In this document: one piece after another, positions 18,866 through 28,322 of the stretch
How positions within the stretch are numbered: the stretch's first letter is position 1
Layout of the letters: each line of letters starts with the position of its first letter
DNA from: CBDCWO01 sp965223405
GTDB taxonomy: Bacteria > Bacteroidota > Bacteroidia > Chitinophagales > Saprospiraceae
NCBI GenBank assembly: GCA_965223405.1
Contig: CBDCWO010000006.1
Coordinates: 6,014,001 to 6,078,000 of the forward strand
Length of the DNA: 64,000 bases
Reading direction: 5' to 3'
Program-made: the position numbers and the translations under genes
The notes under the pieces: model-generated
What the model saw: only the letters and a program-made list of their open reading frames with translations
Database searches by the model: none
What the model was told of the DNA's origin: nothing

Positions 18866-19468
18866 ATGACAAAATTAATGAACGAAGTTAGCAGACACCT
18901 TTCGGATGATGTCATCATTCAACTGACAAGACAAATTGGTGCACAAGATCCCAACCAGGTAAAAAGAGCGGCTCAAAGTATTTCGGAACTTTTATTAAGT
19001 GCCATGGCCAGAAATGCCAAACATCAGGAAAGAGGAGGTGGACTTTATGGAGCCATCGAACGGGATCATGACGGTGGCATTCTGGGTGACCTGATGGGTG
19101 TGCTGAGAGGTCAAAGACAAGTGAACAATCCGAAAACAATGAACGGAGAGGGAATTGTAAGTCATCTATTGGGTAATCGACAGCTGGAGGCTACACAAGT
19201 CATCAGTCAATCCAGCGGATTGCATATTTTCAAATCCGGGGTACTTATGCAATTATTGGCCCCCATCATCATGGGCGTCGTTGGACGCAAACAGCGATCG
19301 AATGGATTGGACTTAGGTGGATTAGCCCAGATCTTATTAGGAGGAAAACAACAATCAACACAAAGAAGAAGTGATGGAGGTTTATTTGGCAAGTTGCTAG
19401 ATATGGATGGTGATGGAAGTATGATGGATGATCTTTTGAATATTGGAATGAAAATACTCAAAAAGTAA
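18866..19468 (+). CDS. DUF937 family protein
   Basis: 200 aa, no signal peptide. Features typical of DUF937: an N-terminal helical part with SELLLSAMARNAKH, a glycine-rich linker GGGLYGAIERDHDGGILGDL (residues about 58-77), SHLLGNRQ, and the VLMQLLAPIIMGVVGRKQ segment near 130. The C-terminus has DMDGDGSMMDDLL, which looks like one EF-hand-type calcium loop. The biological role of the family is unknown. A strong intrinsic terminator follows at 19496, so the gene is transcribed alone. Confidence 0.8.
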   Translation: MTKLMNEVSRHLSDDVIIQLTRQIGAQDPNQVKRAAQSISELLLSAMARNAKHQERGGGLYGAIERDHDGGILGDLMGVLRGQRQVNNPKTMNGEGIVSHLLGNRQLEATQVISQSSGLHIFKSGVLMQLLAPIIMGVVGRKQRSNGLDLGGLAQILLGGKQQSTQRRSDGGLFGKLLDMDGDGSMMDDLLNIGMKILKK

Positions 19469-19827
19469 GGCCAAATTATCGCTGTTCCAGTGACTGGTGT
19501 TGATGATCATCAACACCTTTTTATTTATTGGTGAATGAGAATAGAGGATATGTAATGAATCCAGATTTTTTGGTTTTTTAACGACATCATACAACCCAAA
19601 GAATACATTACAAAAAATCAAATTTCCAACGAACAATTCATTAGATACTAAAGTTGTTACTATTGACTAAATGTTTCAACACAAATTGCATAAACTCTTT
19701 TTGAACTTGTTATAATTCTATATTTTCACGACCTATTAAATATTAAAGATCCTCTATAAGAAATCAACTATAATAAACTGAATAATAGATTGTATTTAAG
19801 AATAAATTTTAAACTTAATCCACAAAA
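19469..19827. other. Intergenic region with the DUF937 terminator and the katG upstream region
   Basis: Holds the terminator at 19496-19526 and about 300 bp of AT-rich DNA before katG. A TATATTTTC segment at about 19720 resembles the Bacteroidota -7 box but lacks a properly spaced TTG. No OxyR-like operator was recognised. Confidence 0.4.
19496..19526 (+). terminator. Intrinsic terminator of the DUF937 gene
   Basis: A perfect 22-nt palindrome from GGTGTTGATGA to TCATCAACACC (19496-19517) is followed by TTTTTATTTA. It lies 28 nt after the stop codon. Confidence 0.85.
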
Positions 19828-22044
19828 ATGAAAAAAGACAAAAAATCGAACACTTCAGAAAGTAAGTGTCCGTTTACCGGAGGAGCACTTCGCAATAGTG
19901 CAGGTGGTGGTACATCAAATCGTGACTGGTGGCCTAATCAGTTGAATTTAAATATTCTCAGACAGCATTCGTCACTTTCCAATCCAATGGATGAAGATTT
20001 TGATTATGCTGAGGAATTTAAGAAAATTGATTTAGCAGCTTTGAAGCAAGACCTCTACAATCTGATGACTAAGTCTCGGGATTGGTGGCCGGCAGATTAT
20101 GGGCATTATGGTCCATTTTTTATACGAATGGCATGGCATAGTGCCGGGACCTATCGCATTGCTGATGGTCGTGGTGGTGGAGGCTCTGGAACTCAGCGAT
20201 TTGCGCCACTAAACAGTTGGCCTGACAACGCAAACCTGGATAAAGCGAGATTACTTCTGTGGCCGGTTAAGCAAAAATATGGTAAGGGGATCTCCTGGGC
20301 CGATCTGATGATTCTGGCCGGCAATTGTGCTTTGGAATCCATGGGTTTCAAAACCTTTGGCTTTGCCGGTGGACGTGAGGATGTATGGGAACCCGAAGAG
20401 GATATTTATTGGGGCTCTGAAAGTGAATGGCTGGGAGATAAGCGGTATACGGGAGATCGCGAATTGGAAAATCCTCTGGGTGCCGTTCAAATGGGATTAA
20501 TATATGTCAATCCGGAAGGACCCAACGGGCATCCTGATCCGGTTGCGGCAGCCCACGATATTCGGGAGACTTTTGGTCGAATGGCAATGAATGACGAAGA
20601 AACCGTAGCTCTCATAGCCGGTGGTCACACCTTTGGTAAAACACACGGAGCTGCAGATCCAACAAAATATGTCGGACGAGAACCAGCTGCAGCTGGCATT
20701 GAGGAGCAAAGTATGGGCTGGAAAAACAGCTATGGGAGTGGCAATGCGGGAGATACGATTACCAGTGGTTTGGAAGGAGCCTGGACCTCGACACCCATTA
20801 AATGGACCAGCAATTTTTTCTGGAATTTGTTTGGCTATGATTGGGAACTCACAAAAAGCCCAGCCGGTGCATATCAATGGATCCCAACACATGGAGCTGG
20901 AGCAGATTCAGTACCTGATGCTCACGATTCATCCAAAAGACATGCACCTATCATGTTGACCACGGACCTAGCGTTGAGGTTCGATCCGGAATACGAAAAG
21001 ATATCCAGAAGATTTTATGAAAATCCTGATGAATTTGCTGAGGCATTTGCCCGTGCATGGTTTAAGCTTACGCACCGGGATATGGGCCCTCGGAGCCGTT
21101 ACCTCGGTTCTGAAGTTCCTGCTGAAGAACTGATCTGGCAAGATCCCATTCCTCCGGTAACCCACACCCTGATTGACGACAAGGACATAACCAAATTAAA
21201 AAAGTTGTTACTGGCTTCTGGATTGTCCATTTCGCAACTGGTATCTACGGCCTGGGCGTCTGCATCAACTTTCCGTGGCTCGGACAAACGAGGAGGAGCC
21301 AATGGTGGACGAGTTCGTCTTGATCCACAGAAAAATTGGGAAGTTAACAATCCGGAGCAACTAGCATCCGTTTTGGGAGTTCTTGAAGGAATTAAAAATG
21401 AATTTAATGCTGCTCAATCCGATGATAAGAGTGTATCCTTAGCTGATTTGATCGTATTGGGAGGAGGTGCCGGAATTGAGCAAGCTGCAAAAAATGGTGG
21501 TCATAATATTACCGTGCCTTTCACTCCGGGCCGCACCGATGCATCGTCCGATCAGACAGATGTGGAATCCTTTGCCGCTCTTGAGCCAGCCGCGGATGGA
21601 TTCAGAAATTATTTGAGTGCGAAGCACAATGTTGTCGCGGAAAAGATGCTGGTCGACAAAGCACAACTTCTGACCCTATCGGCACCTGAGATGACGGTTT
21701 TGTTGGGAGGCATGCGCGTGCTTAACACAAACTATGACCAATCTAGTCATGGCGTATTTACCAGTAAGCCAGAAACACTTACAAATGATTTCTTTATCAA
21801 CCTTCTCGACTTAGACTTAAATTGGAAGCCAACGGATGATCCCAACGTGTATGAGGGTTATGATCATGGAAGTGGTGAACTAAAATGGACCGGTACCCGC
21901 GCAGATCTCATCTTTGGTTCTAACACCGAGTTAAGAGCATTAGCAGAGGTCTATGGTTGTAATGATGCTTCGTCCAAGTTTATTAAAGATTTTGTGGCAG
22001 CCTGGACCAAGGTAATGAATCTGGACCGTTTTGAATTGAAGTGA
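19828..22044 (+). CDS. katG: Catalase-peroxidase KatG
   Basis: 738 aa, the normal length for the duplicated two-domain enzyme. The N-terminal domain has the distal site Arg100, Trp103, His104 (RMAWHSAGTYR) and the proximal haem ligand His267 in GGHTFGKTHGA. The Met-Tyr-Trp crosslink residues are present: Trp103, Tyr226 (GLIYVNPEGPNG) and Met296 (EEQSMGWKN). The second, haem-free domain runs from about residue 430 to the end. The enzyme destroys hydrogen peroxide and has peroxidase activity in the cytoplasm. The gene is monocistronic with its own terminator. Confidence 0.97.
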   Translation: MKKDKKSNTSESKCPFTGGALRNSAGGGTSNRDWWPNQLNLNILRQHSSLSNPMDEDFDYAEEFKKIDLAALKQDLYNLMTKSRDWWPADYGHYGPFFIRMAWHSAGTYRIADGRGGGGSGTQRFAPLNSWPDNANLDKARLLLWPVKQKYGKGISWADLMILAGNCALESMGFKTFGFAGGREDVWEPEEDIYWGSESEWLGDKRYTGDRELENPLGAVQMGLIYVNPEGPNGHPDPVAAAHDIRETFGRMAMNDEETVALIAGGHTFGKTHGAADPTKYVGREPAAAGIEEQSMGWKNSYGSGNAGDTITSGLEGAWTSTPIKWTSNFFWNLFGYDWELTKSPAGAYQWIPTHGAGADSVPDAHDSSKRHAPIMLTTDLALRFDPEYEKISRRFYENPDEFAEAFARAWFKLTHRDMGPRSRYLGSEVPAEELIWQDPIPPVTHTLIDDKDITKLKKLLLASGLSISQLVSTAWASASTFRGSDKRGGANGGRVRLDPQKNWEVNNPEQLASVLGVLEGIKNEFNAAQSDDKSVSLADLIVLGGGAGIEQAAKNGGHNITVPFTPGRTDASSDQTDVESFAALEPAADGFRNYLSAKHNVVAEKMLVDKAQLLTLSAPEMTVLLGGMRVLNTNYDQSSHGVFTSKPETLTNDFFINLLDLDLNWKPTDDPNVYEGYDHGSGELKWTGTRADLIFGSNTELRALAEVYGCNDASSKFIKDFVAAWTKVMNLDRFELK

Positions 22045-22068
22045 TCCTATGGTACACATTAAGTGATC

Positions 22069-22105
22069 GTAAAGGTAGCTCGTTGTCGGGTTACCTTTAC
22101 TTTTT
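22069..22105 (+). terminator. Intrinsic terminator of katG
   Basis: GTAAAGGTA (22069-22077) pairs with TACCTTTAC (22092-22100), followed by TTTTT. It begins 25 nt after the katG stop codon. Confidence 0.85.
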
Positions 22106-22137
22106 CAATAGATAAACTTTTCACTTCTCAGCTTGGC

Positions 22138-22488
22138 TTATTGCTCCATAATACCAAATATGTGCTCGTCAGGATCTTTGAAAAATGCTAGATGTCCTAC
22201 ACCTGGAATTTCCATCTTTTTGACCACAATGGTTCCTCCTAATTTTTCAATTAATCGGATCGTTTCGTCCAGATTCTTTACCAGAATGTTGTTGGTCACC
22301 GGTTGTTCCGGGTGATTCCTTTTCATAATCGCTCCATTTATACCTGGTGTGGATTCCTCACCGGTTTTTGCCAACCAATATTGCTCTTTCCCAAATTGAT
22401 CAAAAGTCCAACCAAACACCTGATTATAAAAGTTCATGGAATTCTCAGGATCCTGGACTGGGATTTCAAAATGTATGACTCTACTCAT
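22138..22488 (-). CDS. Glyoxalase / VOC-superfamily protein
   Basis: 116 aa from the ATG at 22486-22488 (MSRVIHFEIP); the frame extends six codons upstream only to a TTG. The VOC fold is recognisable: VIHFEIPVQDPENSMNFYNQVFGW is the first beta-alpha-beta unit (shown here only as FEIPVQDPENSMNFY), and GHLAFFKDPDEHIFGIMEQ carries the closing metal-side strand with Glu/His positions. This subgroup is close to proteins annotated as glyoxalase/bleomycin-resistance, usually of unknown substrate. The gene is convergent with katG. Confidence 0.85.
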   Translation of the reverse strand: MSRVIHFEIPVQDPENSMNFYNQVFGWTFDQFGKEQYWLAKTGEESTPGINGAIMKRNHPEQPVTNNILVKNLDETIRLIEKLGGTIVVKKMEIPGVGHLAFFKDPDEHIFGIMEQ

Positions 22489-22758
22489 GATTAAATTTTC
22501 GACCAATTTGCAACAATTAATATATTAATTTCTCATAATTGTATGAATTGTCGTTTTTTGACTTGAATGACATTTCTGAGATCTATGCACTTAAATATAC
22601 TACATTTACAATACAAATAGACCCATATTAAGTGAGCCTTAAGAATTGAGGGAAGTCATTACAATCCTGATATTTGTAACCGAGTAACCCATTACTTAAT
22701 TACTATTTTTCGTTAGTCAGTTATTTTGCTATTTTGGCGATATATTAAATTCGCATTA

Positions 22759-24159
22759 ATGAAAACCACATTATCACGTCGATCATTTTTAAATGCATTA
22801 AGCTTGCTGTCGGCATCCTCTCTCGTTCCCGAATCTCTTAATTTTGGATTAGGGAATAAAAAGCTAAAAGTTGCTTTGGTAGGGACCGGGATCCGGGGCA
22901 TCACCTTTTGGGGCAAACGATTGATAGAGAATTATGCTGATATCCTGGAATTTATTGCATTTTCAGATATAAACCCAGGACGCCTGGAGTATGCGAAAAA
23001 GTATATCGGTGTTGATTGTCAAGTATATACTGATTTCGATCAGATGTTACGTGAACGCAAACCGGATTTGCTCATTGTTACCACCAAAGATTCGACTCAT
23101 CATGAGTTTATTATCAAAGGGTTGAAAGCAGGATGTGATGTCCTAACGGAAAAACCACTTACCACCGATGAAGCTAAGTGTCAGGCCATAATCGATGCAG
23201 AACAAAAATCATCACATAACCTGATTGTAGGTTTTAATTACCGCTGGAGTCCCTATATAACTAAGATCAAACAATTATTGGCTGAAGAAACTATTGGAAA
23301 AATTACGTCTGTCGATTTTCATTGGTATTTAAACACCTACCACGGCGCTTCTTATTTTCGAAGATGGCATGGTCTGAGACAAGCGGGGGGTACTCTATGG
23401 GTTCATAAGGCGACTCATCATTTCGATTTGCTGAATTGGTGGTTAGACTCTGATCCCGAAGAGGTATTTGCTTATGGTGACCTAGAGCATTATGGAAGTA
23501 ATAATTCATTCCGAGGAAGTCATTGCCGGGATTGTTCTCATGCCAATAAATGTAAGTTCTATTGGGACATCACCAAGAACAAATTTTTAATGGAGCTTTA
23601 TGCCGAAAATGAAAAATATGATGGGTATATCCGTGATAATTGTTTATTTAGGCATGAGATAAATATTTACGACAAAATGTCGGCTCAAATAAAATACGCA
23701 AATAACTCCATTGTCAATTATTCCTTAACCACTTATTCTCCTTTTGAGGGCTGGCGTATCTCCTTTAATGGGATGAATGGGAGGATCGAGGCCTGGTTGG
23801 ATATCCCTTACCATGAAGATAATTTGTTGGATCAGGCCGAGTTACATGCCGCGGAGATGGAACAAGGTGAAAGTAAGGCCAACTATAAACCGATCATCGT
23901 CCATAAAAATTGGCAGAAATTTGAAGTGGTTCCTGTAGCTTTCCAACGCGGAGGACATGGTGGAGGTGATGGTCGCCTCCAGGATAAGATCTTTATTAAT
24001 CCGGATGCTGACGATCCATTAGGTCATACGGCCGGAATTAGAGATGGAGCGATGTCCATTTTGATCGGTGTCGCTGCCAGAAAAAGCATAGAAACCGGAG
24101 AGCCGGTAAGAATCTCTTCTCTAACGGATCTGCAACCACGTGCTAAACGAATCAGATAA
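22759..24159 (+). CDS. Tat-exported Gfo/Idh/MocA-family oxidoreductase
   Basis: 466 aa from the ATG at 22759-22761, chosen because it places the twin-arginine motif LSRRSFLNAL at residues 5-14 as a Tat signal. The NAD(P)-binding Rossmann fold follows (VALVGTGIRG, 38-47), with the EKP motif at 131-133 and a GFNYRWSPY segment at 158-166. Family members oxidise or reduce sugar hydroxyls. An unusual feature is a Cys cluster, C256-x2-C259-x5-C265 plus C295, which could bind a metal. Export by Tat with bound cofactor suggests a periplasmic role in sugar processing. It is monocistronic. Confidence 0.88.
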   Translation: MKTTLSRRSFLNALSLLSASSLVPESLNFGLGNKKLKVALVGTGIRGITFWGKRLIENYADILEFIAFSDINPGRLEYAKKYIGVDCQVYTDFDQMLRERKPDLLIVTTKDSTHHEFIIKGLKAGCDVLTEKPLTTDEAKCQAIIDAEQKSSHNLIVGFNYRWSPYITKIKQLLAEETIGKITSVDFHWYLNTYHGASYFRRWHGLRQAGGTLWVHKATHHFDLLNWWLDSDPEEVFAYGDLEHYGSNNSFRGSHCRDCSHANKCKFYWDITKNKFLMELYAENEKYDGYIRDNCLFRHEINIYDKMSAQIKYANNSIVNYSLTTYSPFEGWRISFNGMNGRIEAWLDIPYHEDNLLDQAELHAAEMEQGESKANYKPIIVHKNWQKFEVVPVAFQRGGHGGGDGRLQDKIFINPDADDPLGHTAGIRDGAMSILIGVAARKSIETGEPVRISSLTDLQPRAKRIR

Positions 24160-24212
24160 GTTGGCACCCAACCAGATTTTCCTATTATTGTTCGATTCGA
24201 GTAAAATTGGAC

Positions 24213-24905
24213 TTACTCTTCGCCTCTTAAATCTGACGATTTACTGAAATATCTTATTAGCCCAATACCCAGGACTATCATGCCGAAACCATTTCCCATA
24301 TTAGTTGCGAATAGGATCAATGGTATAATCTGAAATACAAATCCTATCAAGCCTAGAAAGCAGGAAATACCGTTAATTGCAAAACCCCATTTTACCCAAT
24401 TCTCCTTTTTAGAACTACTGAAAACAGGGATTATACTAATGGCGCTCAAGCCTAAAAACAGAGTATACCCCAGCATGATTATGGCCAAAATTGCGGAATC
24501 AGGATAAAATTGAATGAATTGTTCTAATCCACTTGTAGTTTGTTTCGCAAAATTCCATTTTACTGATGTTACCTGGACAAAGTACCCCAGACTTATAAGT
24601 GTAGCACTGATAGTCATAAAAGTCAAACTCAATTTGCTAAAAAACTTTTTGTCCTTGCTGGTGCTATCATCGATTAGAGCAATCACTGTGATTAATGTGA
24701 TTGAAAAAACGATCATTGAGGACTGGGCAATATATTTTAAGGTTTGATCATGAGTTCGACAATATTCCAGGTATTCCGATAATGTGGTCCATTCAAATGT
24801 TGGATTGACAATAAATAATCCCATGAAACAGACGCCAAAAGTAATAGTACTCAACAGATTGATTACACTCGAATAGTAACCTATTTGCAGTTTTAAGGTA
24901 TTCAT
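24213..24905 (-). CDS. Hypothetical multi-pass membrane protein
   Basis: 230 aa with about six hydrophobic segments (near residues 15-35, 62-80, 92-112, 138-160, 172-195, 200-220). The last loops are glycine-rich and the C-terminus is charged (SDLRGEE). No family was recognised. It sits between the oxidoreductase gene (convergent) and a small doubtful frame upstream. It may be a DUF4386-like or general integral membrane protein, but this could not be confirmed. Confidence 0.6.
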   Translation of the reverse strand: MNTLKLQIGYYSSVINLLSTITFGVCFMGLFIVNPTFEWTTLSEYLEYCRTHDQTLKYIAQSSMIVFSITLITVIALIDDSTSKDKKFFSKLSLTFMTISATLISLGYFVQVTSVKWNFAKQTTSGLEQFIQFYPDSAILAIIMLGYTLFLGLSAISIIPVFSSSKKENWVKWGFAINGISCFLGLIGFVFQIIPLILFATNMGNGFGMIVLGIGLIRYFSKSSDLRGEE

Positions 24906-24945
24906 AATTTATCATTTTAGTTAAGAAAGAATTGTCAAAATTCAA

Positions 24946-25314
24946 CTATGATAAATTGCTGAAACCTGGCACCTGGCTCCTCGATAAATTGGTTAATAGG
25001 TTTATGTCAAATTGGTAACTCTTAGTGAAATTGATAAATTGAATAAAAAGGTTATGAATTTCTGACTCTATCTTGAATCCCAGATTTTTCTCAACTTGTC
25101 TAAAATCGCATTGATATGGGTTTGCCTTAATTACTCTCTCAACAACCATTTTGATGCGGAGGTAGCAATACTTCGTCTTAGGGATTGCAGATACCAGTTC
25201 AATTCTTTCCCTCCTAAGCCAAATAACCGTGTTGAAATGCCTGAGATAGAAGTTGGAGCCTGCTAAACTCAAGGCGATTATTAGGAGCTTGAATATGTTT
25301 TTTTCATTTTTCAT
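24946..25314 (-). CDS. Small hypothetical protein (doubtful)
   Basis: 122 aa with one N-terminal hydrophobic segment (KLLIIALSLAGSNFYL) and a basic body. No family is recognised and the end of the frame runs into AGGAGCCAGGTGCCAGG, a word of the dispersed intergenic repeat family. It could be a real small anchored protein or a chance frame. It lies on the same strand as its neighbours, 40 bp before the next gene. Confidence 0.3.
   Translation of the reverse strand: MKNEKNIFKLLIIALSLAGSNFYLRHFNTVIWLRRERIELVSAIPKTKYCYLRIKMVVERVIKANPYQCDFRQVEKNLGFKIESEIHNLFIQFINFTKSYQFDINLLTNLSRSQVPGFSNLS
24956..24985. repeat. Short copy of the dispersed CAGGTGCCAGG-type repeat
   Basis: GAAACCTGGCACCTGGCTCC on the plus strand; its complement reads GGAGCCAGGTGCCAGGTTTC, close to the TCAGGTGTCAAGTCTCAGG module at 46044. 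Confidence 0.35.
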
Positions 25315-25358
25315 GAATCCACTTATCAGGGCAACTATGATTCTAGTAAAAAGCTAAC

Positions 25359-26702
25359 CTAATTAGATACTACTTGGACTCCTTGCTTAACAGCCTTTTT
25401 CCAGGCTTCCAGCTTGGCCAAAAGTTCATTAACCATTTCCGGATACTTGGAACTTAAATCGTTCTGCTCCTGTAAATCATCAGACAAATTATAAAGCTCT
25501 GTTTTTTTACCCTCCTCTCCTTCAATACAGATCAACTTCCAGCGATCGCTTCTTATGAAGCTGCTTCTTTTAAATTCGTAAAATACATCTCTTTGAGGAA
25601 GATCGGTTTGGTTTAACAAATTGTCTTTGATACTGATTCCATCTAAATTTTTATCACTAGGCATTTTACCGATAAAGTCAAGCAACGTGGGGAGCAGATC
25701 CATAGAAAGAATGAGTTGTTTGTTGATCCTCCCTTTTTTGATTTTGCCTGGATAACTAATAATAGCCGGGACCCGACTGCCCCCTTCATAGACTTGTGCC
25801 TTGTGCCCTCTCAATACTCCATTACTTCCATGTCGATTAGCTCCGTTATCCGAGACAAATATCATAATGGTATTTTCATACAGTGCGGTCTCTTTTAGCG
25901 TTTTAATAATTTCACCGACTCCCTCATCCATTACTTCAACCATCTCTTTATATATGAAGGGAATGCTATCTCTTGGTACTTGCTTCGATCCAGCTATGCC
26001 TACTTCCCTCACCGCGCTATCAATTCTTTTCTGATATGGGTAATGAGGCGCTTCATGTGGAAGATATAAGAAGAATGGCTTATTTGTTATCTGCGGATTC
26101 CATTTCTTAATAAACTCCACACCATAAGTAGTAATTAAGTCCGTAGTATACCCTACTTCATTTTCGATTTTATCTCCTTTCCACCAATCAAGATATCCTT
26201 CCTGATCAATATGAGCATGAAAGTCAACATTGCCACTTACAAAACCTACAAATTCATCAAATCCCTGCAAGGTAGGGTTGTACTCTTTGGCATACCCCAA
26301 GTGCCACTTTCCAAACATTCCACAGTAATATCCATGTTTATTAAATTCTTCCGCCATCGTAATTTCTTCCAGATTAAGTCCTACCTTTCGGTGGCTCTTA
26401 GCTGTAATAACACCCATAACTCCAGTGCGCTGCTGATACTTCCCTGTCATCAATGCAGCCCTGGTTGGACTGCAGACAGATCCGTTTGAATGAAAATCTG
26501 TACATTTAACACCTTCGGTGGCCAAAAAGTCCAGGTTTGGAGTATGGATCGTTGAATTACCATAACATGAAAGGTCCCCATATCCCAAATCATCAGCCAT
26601 AATCAAAATAATATTAGGATTCAATGTGGCAATATCCTTCTTTCCGTTACACGATGAAAGCCACGCGGAGAACACCAAAATAGGGATATACTTTATCTTC
26701 AT
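25359..26702 (-). CDS. Sulfatase (S1 family), lipoprotein
   Basis: 447 aa from the ATG at 26700-26702; the frame is open upstream to a TTG, but this ATG gives a clean lipoprotein signal (SAWLSSC, Cys18). Metal ligands are in MADDLGYGD (Asp37, Asp38). The formylglycine motif is CSPTR (Cys77) followed by AALMTGKYQQRTGV. The VSDNGA block near 275 provides the second pair of metal ligands. It starts 22 bp after the stop of the sulfatase at 26725, so both belong to one transcript. Sulfate-ester substrate unknown. Confidence 0.93.
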   Translation of the reverse strand: MKIKYIPILVFSAWLSSCNGKKDIATLNPNIILIMADDLGYGDLSCYGNSTIHTPNLDFLATEGVKCTDFHSNGSVCSPTRAALMTGKYQQRTGVMGVITAKSHRKVGLNLEEITMAEEFNKHGYYCGMFGKWHLGYAKEYNPTLQGFDEFVGFVSGNVDFHAHIDQEGYLDWWKGDKIENEVGYTTDLITTYGVEFIKKWNPQITNKPFFLYLPHEAPHYPYQKRIDSAVREVGIAGSKQVPRDSIPFIYKEMVEVMDEGVGEIIKTLKETALYENTIMIFVSDNGANRHGSNGVLRGHKAQVYEGGSRVPAIISYPGKIKKGRINKQLILSMDLLPTLLDFIGKMPSDKNLDGISIKDNLLNQTDLPQRDVFYEFKRSSFIRSDRWKLICIEGEEGKKTELYNLSDDLQEQNDLSSKYPEMVNELLAKLEAWKKAVKQGVQVVSN

Positions 26703-26724
26703 ATTCGTTTCATTTAGGTAATAA

Positions 26725-28191
26725 TTACAGATCGTCACCAATAATCTCTAGGCACGTTTTTTCCAATTCGGCCGCAACTTTCGGATACCTTGCAATTAGA
26801 TTATTAGTTTCGCCAACATCCGCTTTTAAATCGAAAAGTTTATAGGGTTGCTGAAATCTTTTACCTCTGGGGCGCTCTCTTCCACCGGAGCCATCTCCCA
26901 GAATTAACTTCCAGTCACCCTTTCTAATTGCAAACATGCCTGCCGCAGAGTGATGGATTACCGGAGCTCTTGAATAATCCACATCTCGCTTTTCTAATAA
27001 GGGCAAAAAACTATAGCTATCTTCAGCACTCTGTACTGGTTTGGACATCGTAATAATTTCAGCTAATGTGGCATAAATATCGGTCAAACAAACCACACTA
27101 TCTATTTGGTAACCACCCCCGAGTTTTCCCGGCCAACGAATAAAAAAAGGTACATGATGTCCGGCTTCCCAGATGTCGGCTTTAGTGCCTCGGAAAACAT
27201 AATTTGCCATATGATGGTTAACAGCAAATGCCTGTATAGTCCCGTCATCGACATGATCCATTTCATTAGGTTGATAACGGTGCATGAACGAACCATTGTC
27301 GCTGGTATATATTACAATAGTGTTATTAGTAAGTTTCAATTCATCCAGTTTATTAAGTACCTGCCCAACGGTATAATCAACCTGGTACACAAAATCCCCA
27401 TAATCTCCCAATTCTGTTTTTCCACGAAATCTCTGATGAGGTAAGACCGGTTTGTGAGGAGCGGTTAATGGCAAATATAGGAGGAAAGGAGGGTCCTTTG
27501 CCGCTTGTTCTGAAATGTACTCATTGGCCTTTTCAACTAGGTGATCGAGTGTTTCTTCCATAATAAATTTTGGAGAACGCTCTCCTTTTCTCCAATATGC
27601 GGGAAATTTATTTGCGACTTGTTCTAGTGAAGGATATTCGGTAATTTTTTTGTTTTCAACATATATATAAGGGGGAAAATCCAAGGAAGCCGGAATGATA
27701 TAGGAATAATCGAATCCTACATCATTTGGCGAATAGCTAAGCGATTTCGAAAAATCAAATGCACCGGATGTATCTTTCTGAAACCCAAGTCCCAAGTGCC
27801 ACTTTCCTACCACTCCAGTCTGGTAACCTTTCTGTTTCAAAAGCGAAGCAATGGTGGAGCGATGCGTTTCGATCAATGGCTTTCCGTATCCATTCAACAC
27901 ACCACTTTTCAAGCTACTTCGCCAACAATATCTACCCGTTAGCAAGCCATAACGGGTGGGTGTACAAACTGCTGAAGGGGTATGGGCATCCGTAAAAGTA
28001 ACCCCTTCGGCAGCCAGCCGGTTAAAATTTGGAGTAGGAATTTTCGAAGTTTCATTTAGAGTTTGCACATCACCATATCCCATATCATCAGCAAGAATAA
28101 TTATTATATTGGGATCTTTTGCATTTTCCACATGGGAGCGACAATTTGTACCAAGAATTATAATAGACAGTAGAAAGGAAAAGTATTTCAT
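26725..28191 (-). CDS. Sulfatase (S1 family), lipoprotein
   Basis: 488 aa. The signal peptide ends at IILGTNC (Cys17), a relaxed lipobox. Metal ligands lie in LADDMGYGD (Asp35, Asp36). The active-site motif is CTPTR (Cys76), followed by YGLLTGRYCWRSSLKSG. The TSDNGSFM block near residue 300 supplies further metal ligands. It is first in a two-sulfatase operon with 25359-26702. Sequence differs clearly from the other three sulfatases of the window, so the four probably act on different sulfated positions or substrates. Confidence 0.93.
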   Translation of the reverse strand: MKYFSFLLSIIILGTNCRSHVENAKDPNIIIILADDMGYGDVQTLNETSKIPTPNFNRLAAEGVTFTDAHTPSAVCTPTRYGLLTGRYCWRSSLKSGVLNGYGKPLIETHRSTIASLLKQKGYQTGVVGKWHLGLGFQKDTSGAFDFSKSLSYSPNDVGFDYSYIIPASLDFPPYIYVENKKITEYPSLEQVANKFPAYWRKGERSPKFIMEETLDHLVEKANEYISEQAAKDPPFLLYLPLTAPHKPVLPHQRFRGKTELGDYGDFVYQVDYTVGQVLNKLDELKLTNNTIVIYTSDNGSFMHRYQPNEMDHVDDGTIQAFAVNHHMANYVFRGTKADIWEAGHHVPFFIRWPGKLGGGYQIDSVVCLTDIYATLAEIITMSKPVQSAEDSYSFLPLLEKRDVDYSRAPVIHHSAAGMFAIRKGDWKLILGDGSGGRERPRGKRFQQPYKLFDLKADVGETNNLIARYPKVAAELEKTCLEIIGDDL

Positions 28192-28322
28192 TAATATGGA
28201 TTAGAATTTTCAAGTTATGGAATAGGTTGCTTCGATACAAAATAATCCAGAACTTAAATACATAATACCGCCAGTGATAGGAAAAAGGTATGAAAACTTA
28301 CGATCCTACCAAAATTAAACCC

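Noticed and set aside
24946..25314. Four-helix-bundle protein (S23/IVP type), often found next to such repeats
   Set aside because: The sequence does not carry the usual IRRA/NIAEG or FLSIA-type motifs in any frame I could read, so only a doubtful hypothetical protein is kept.
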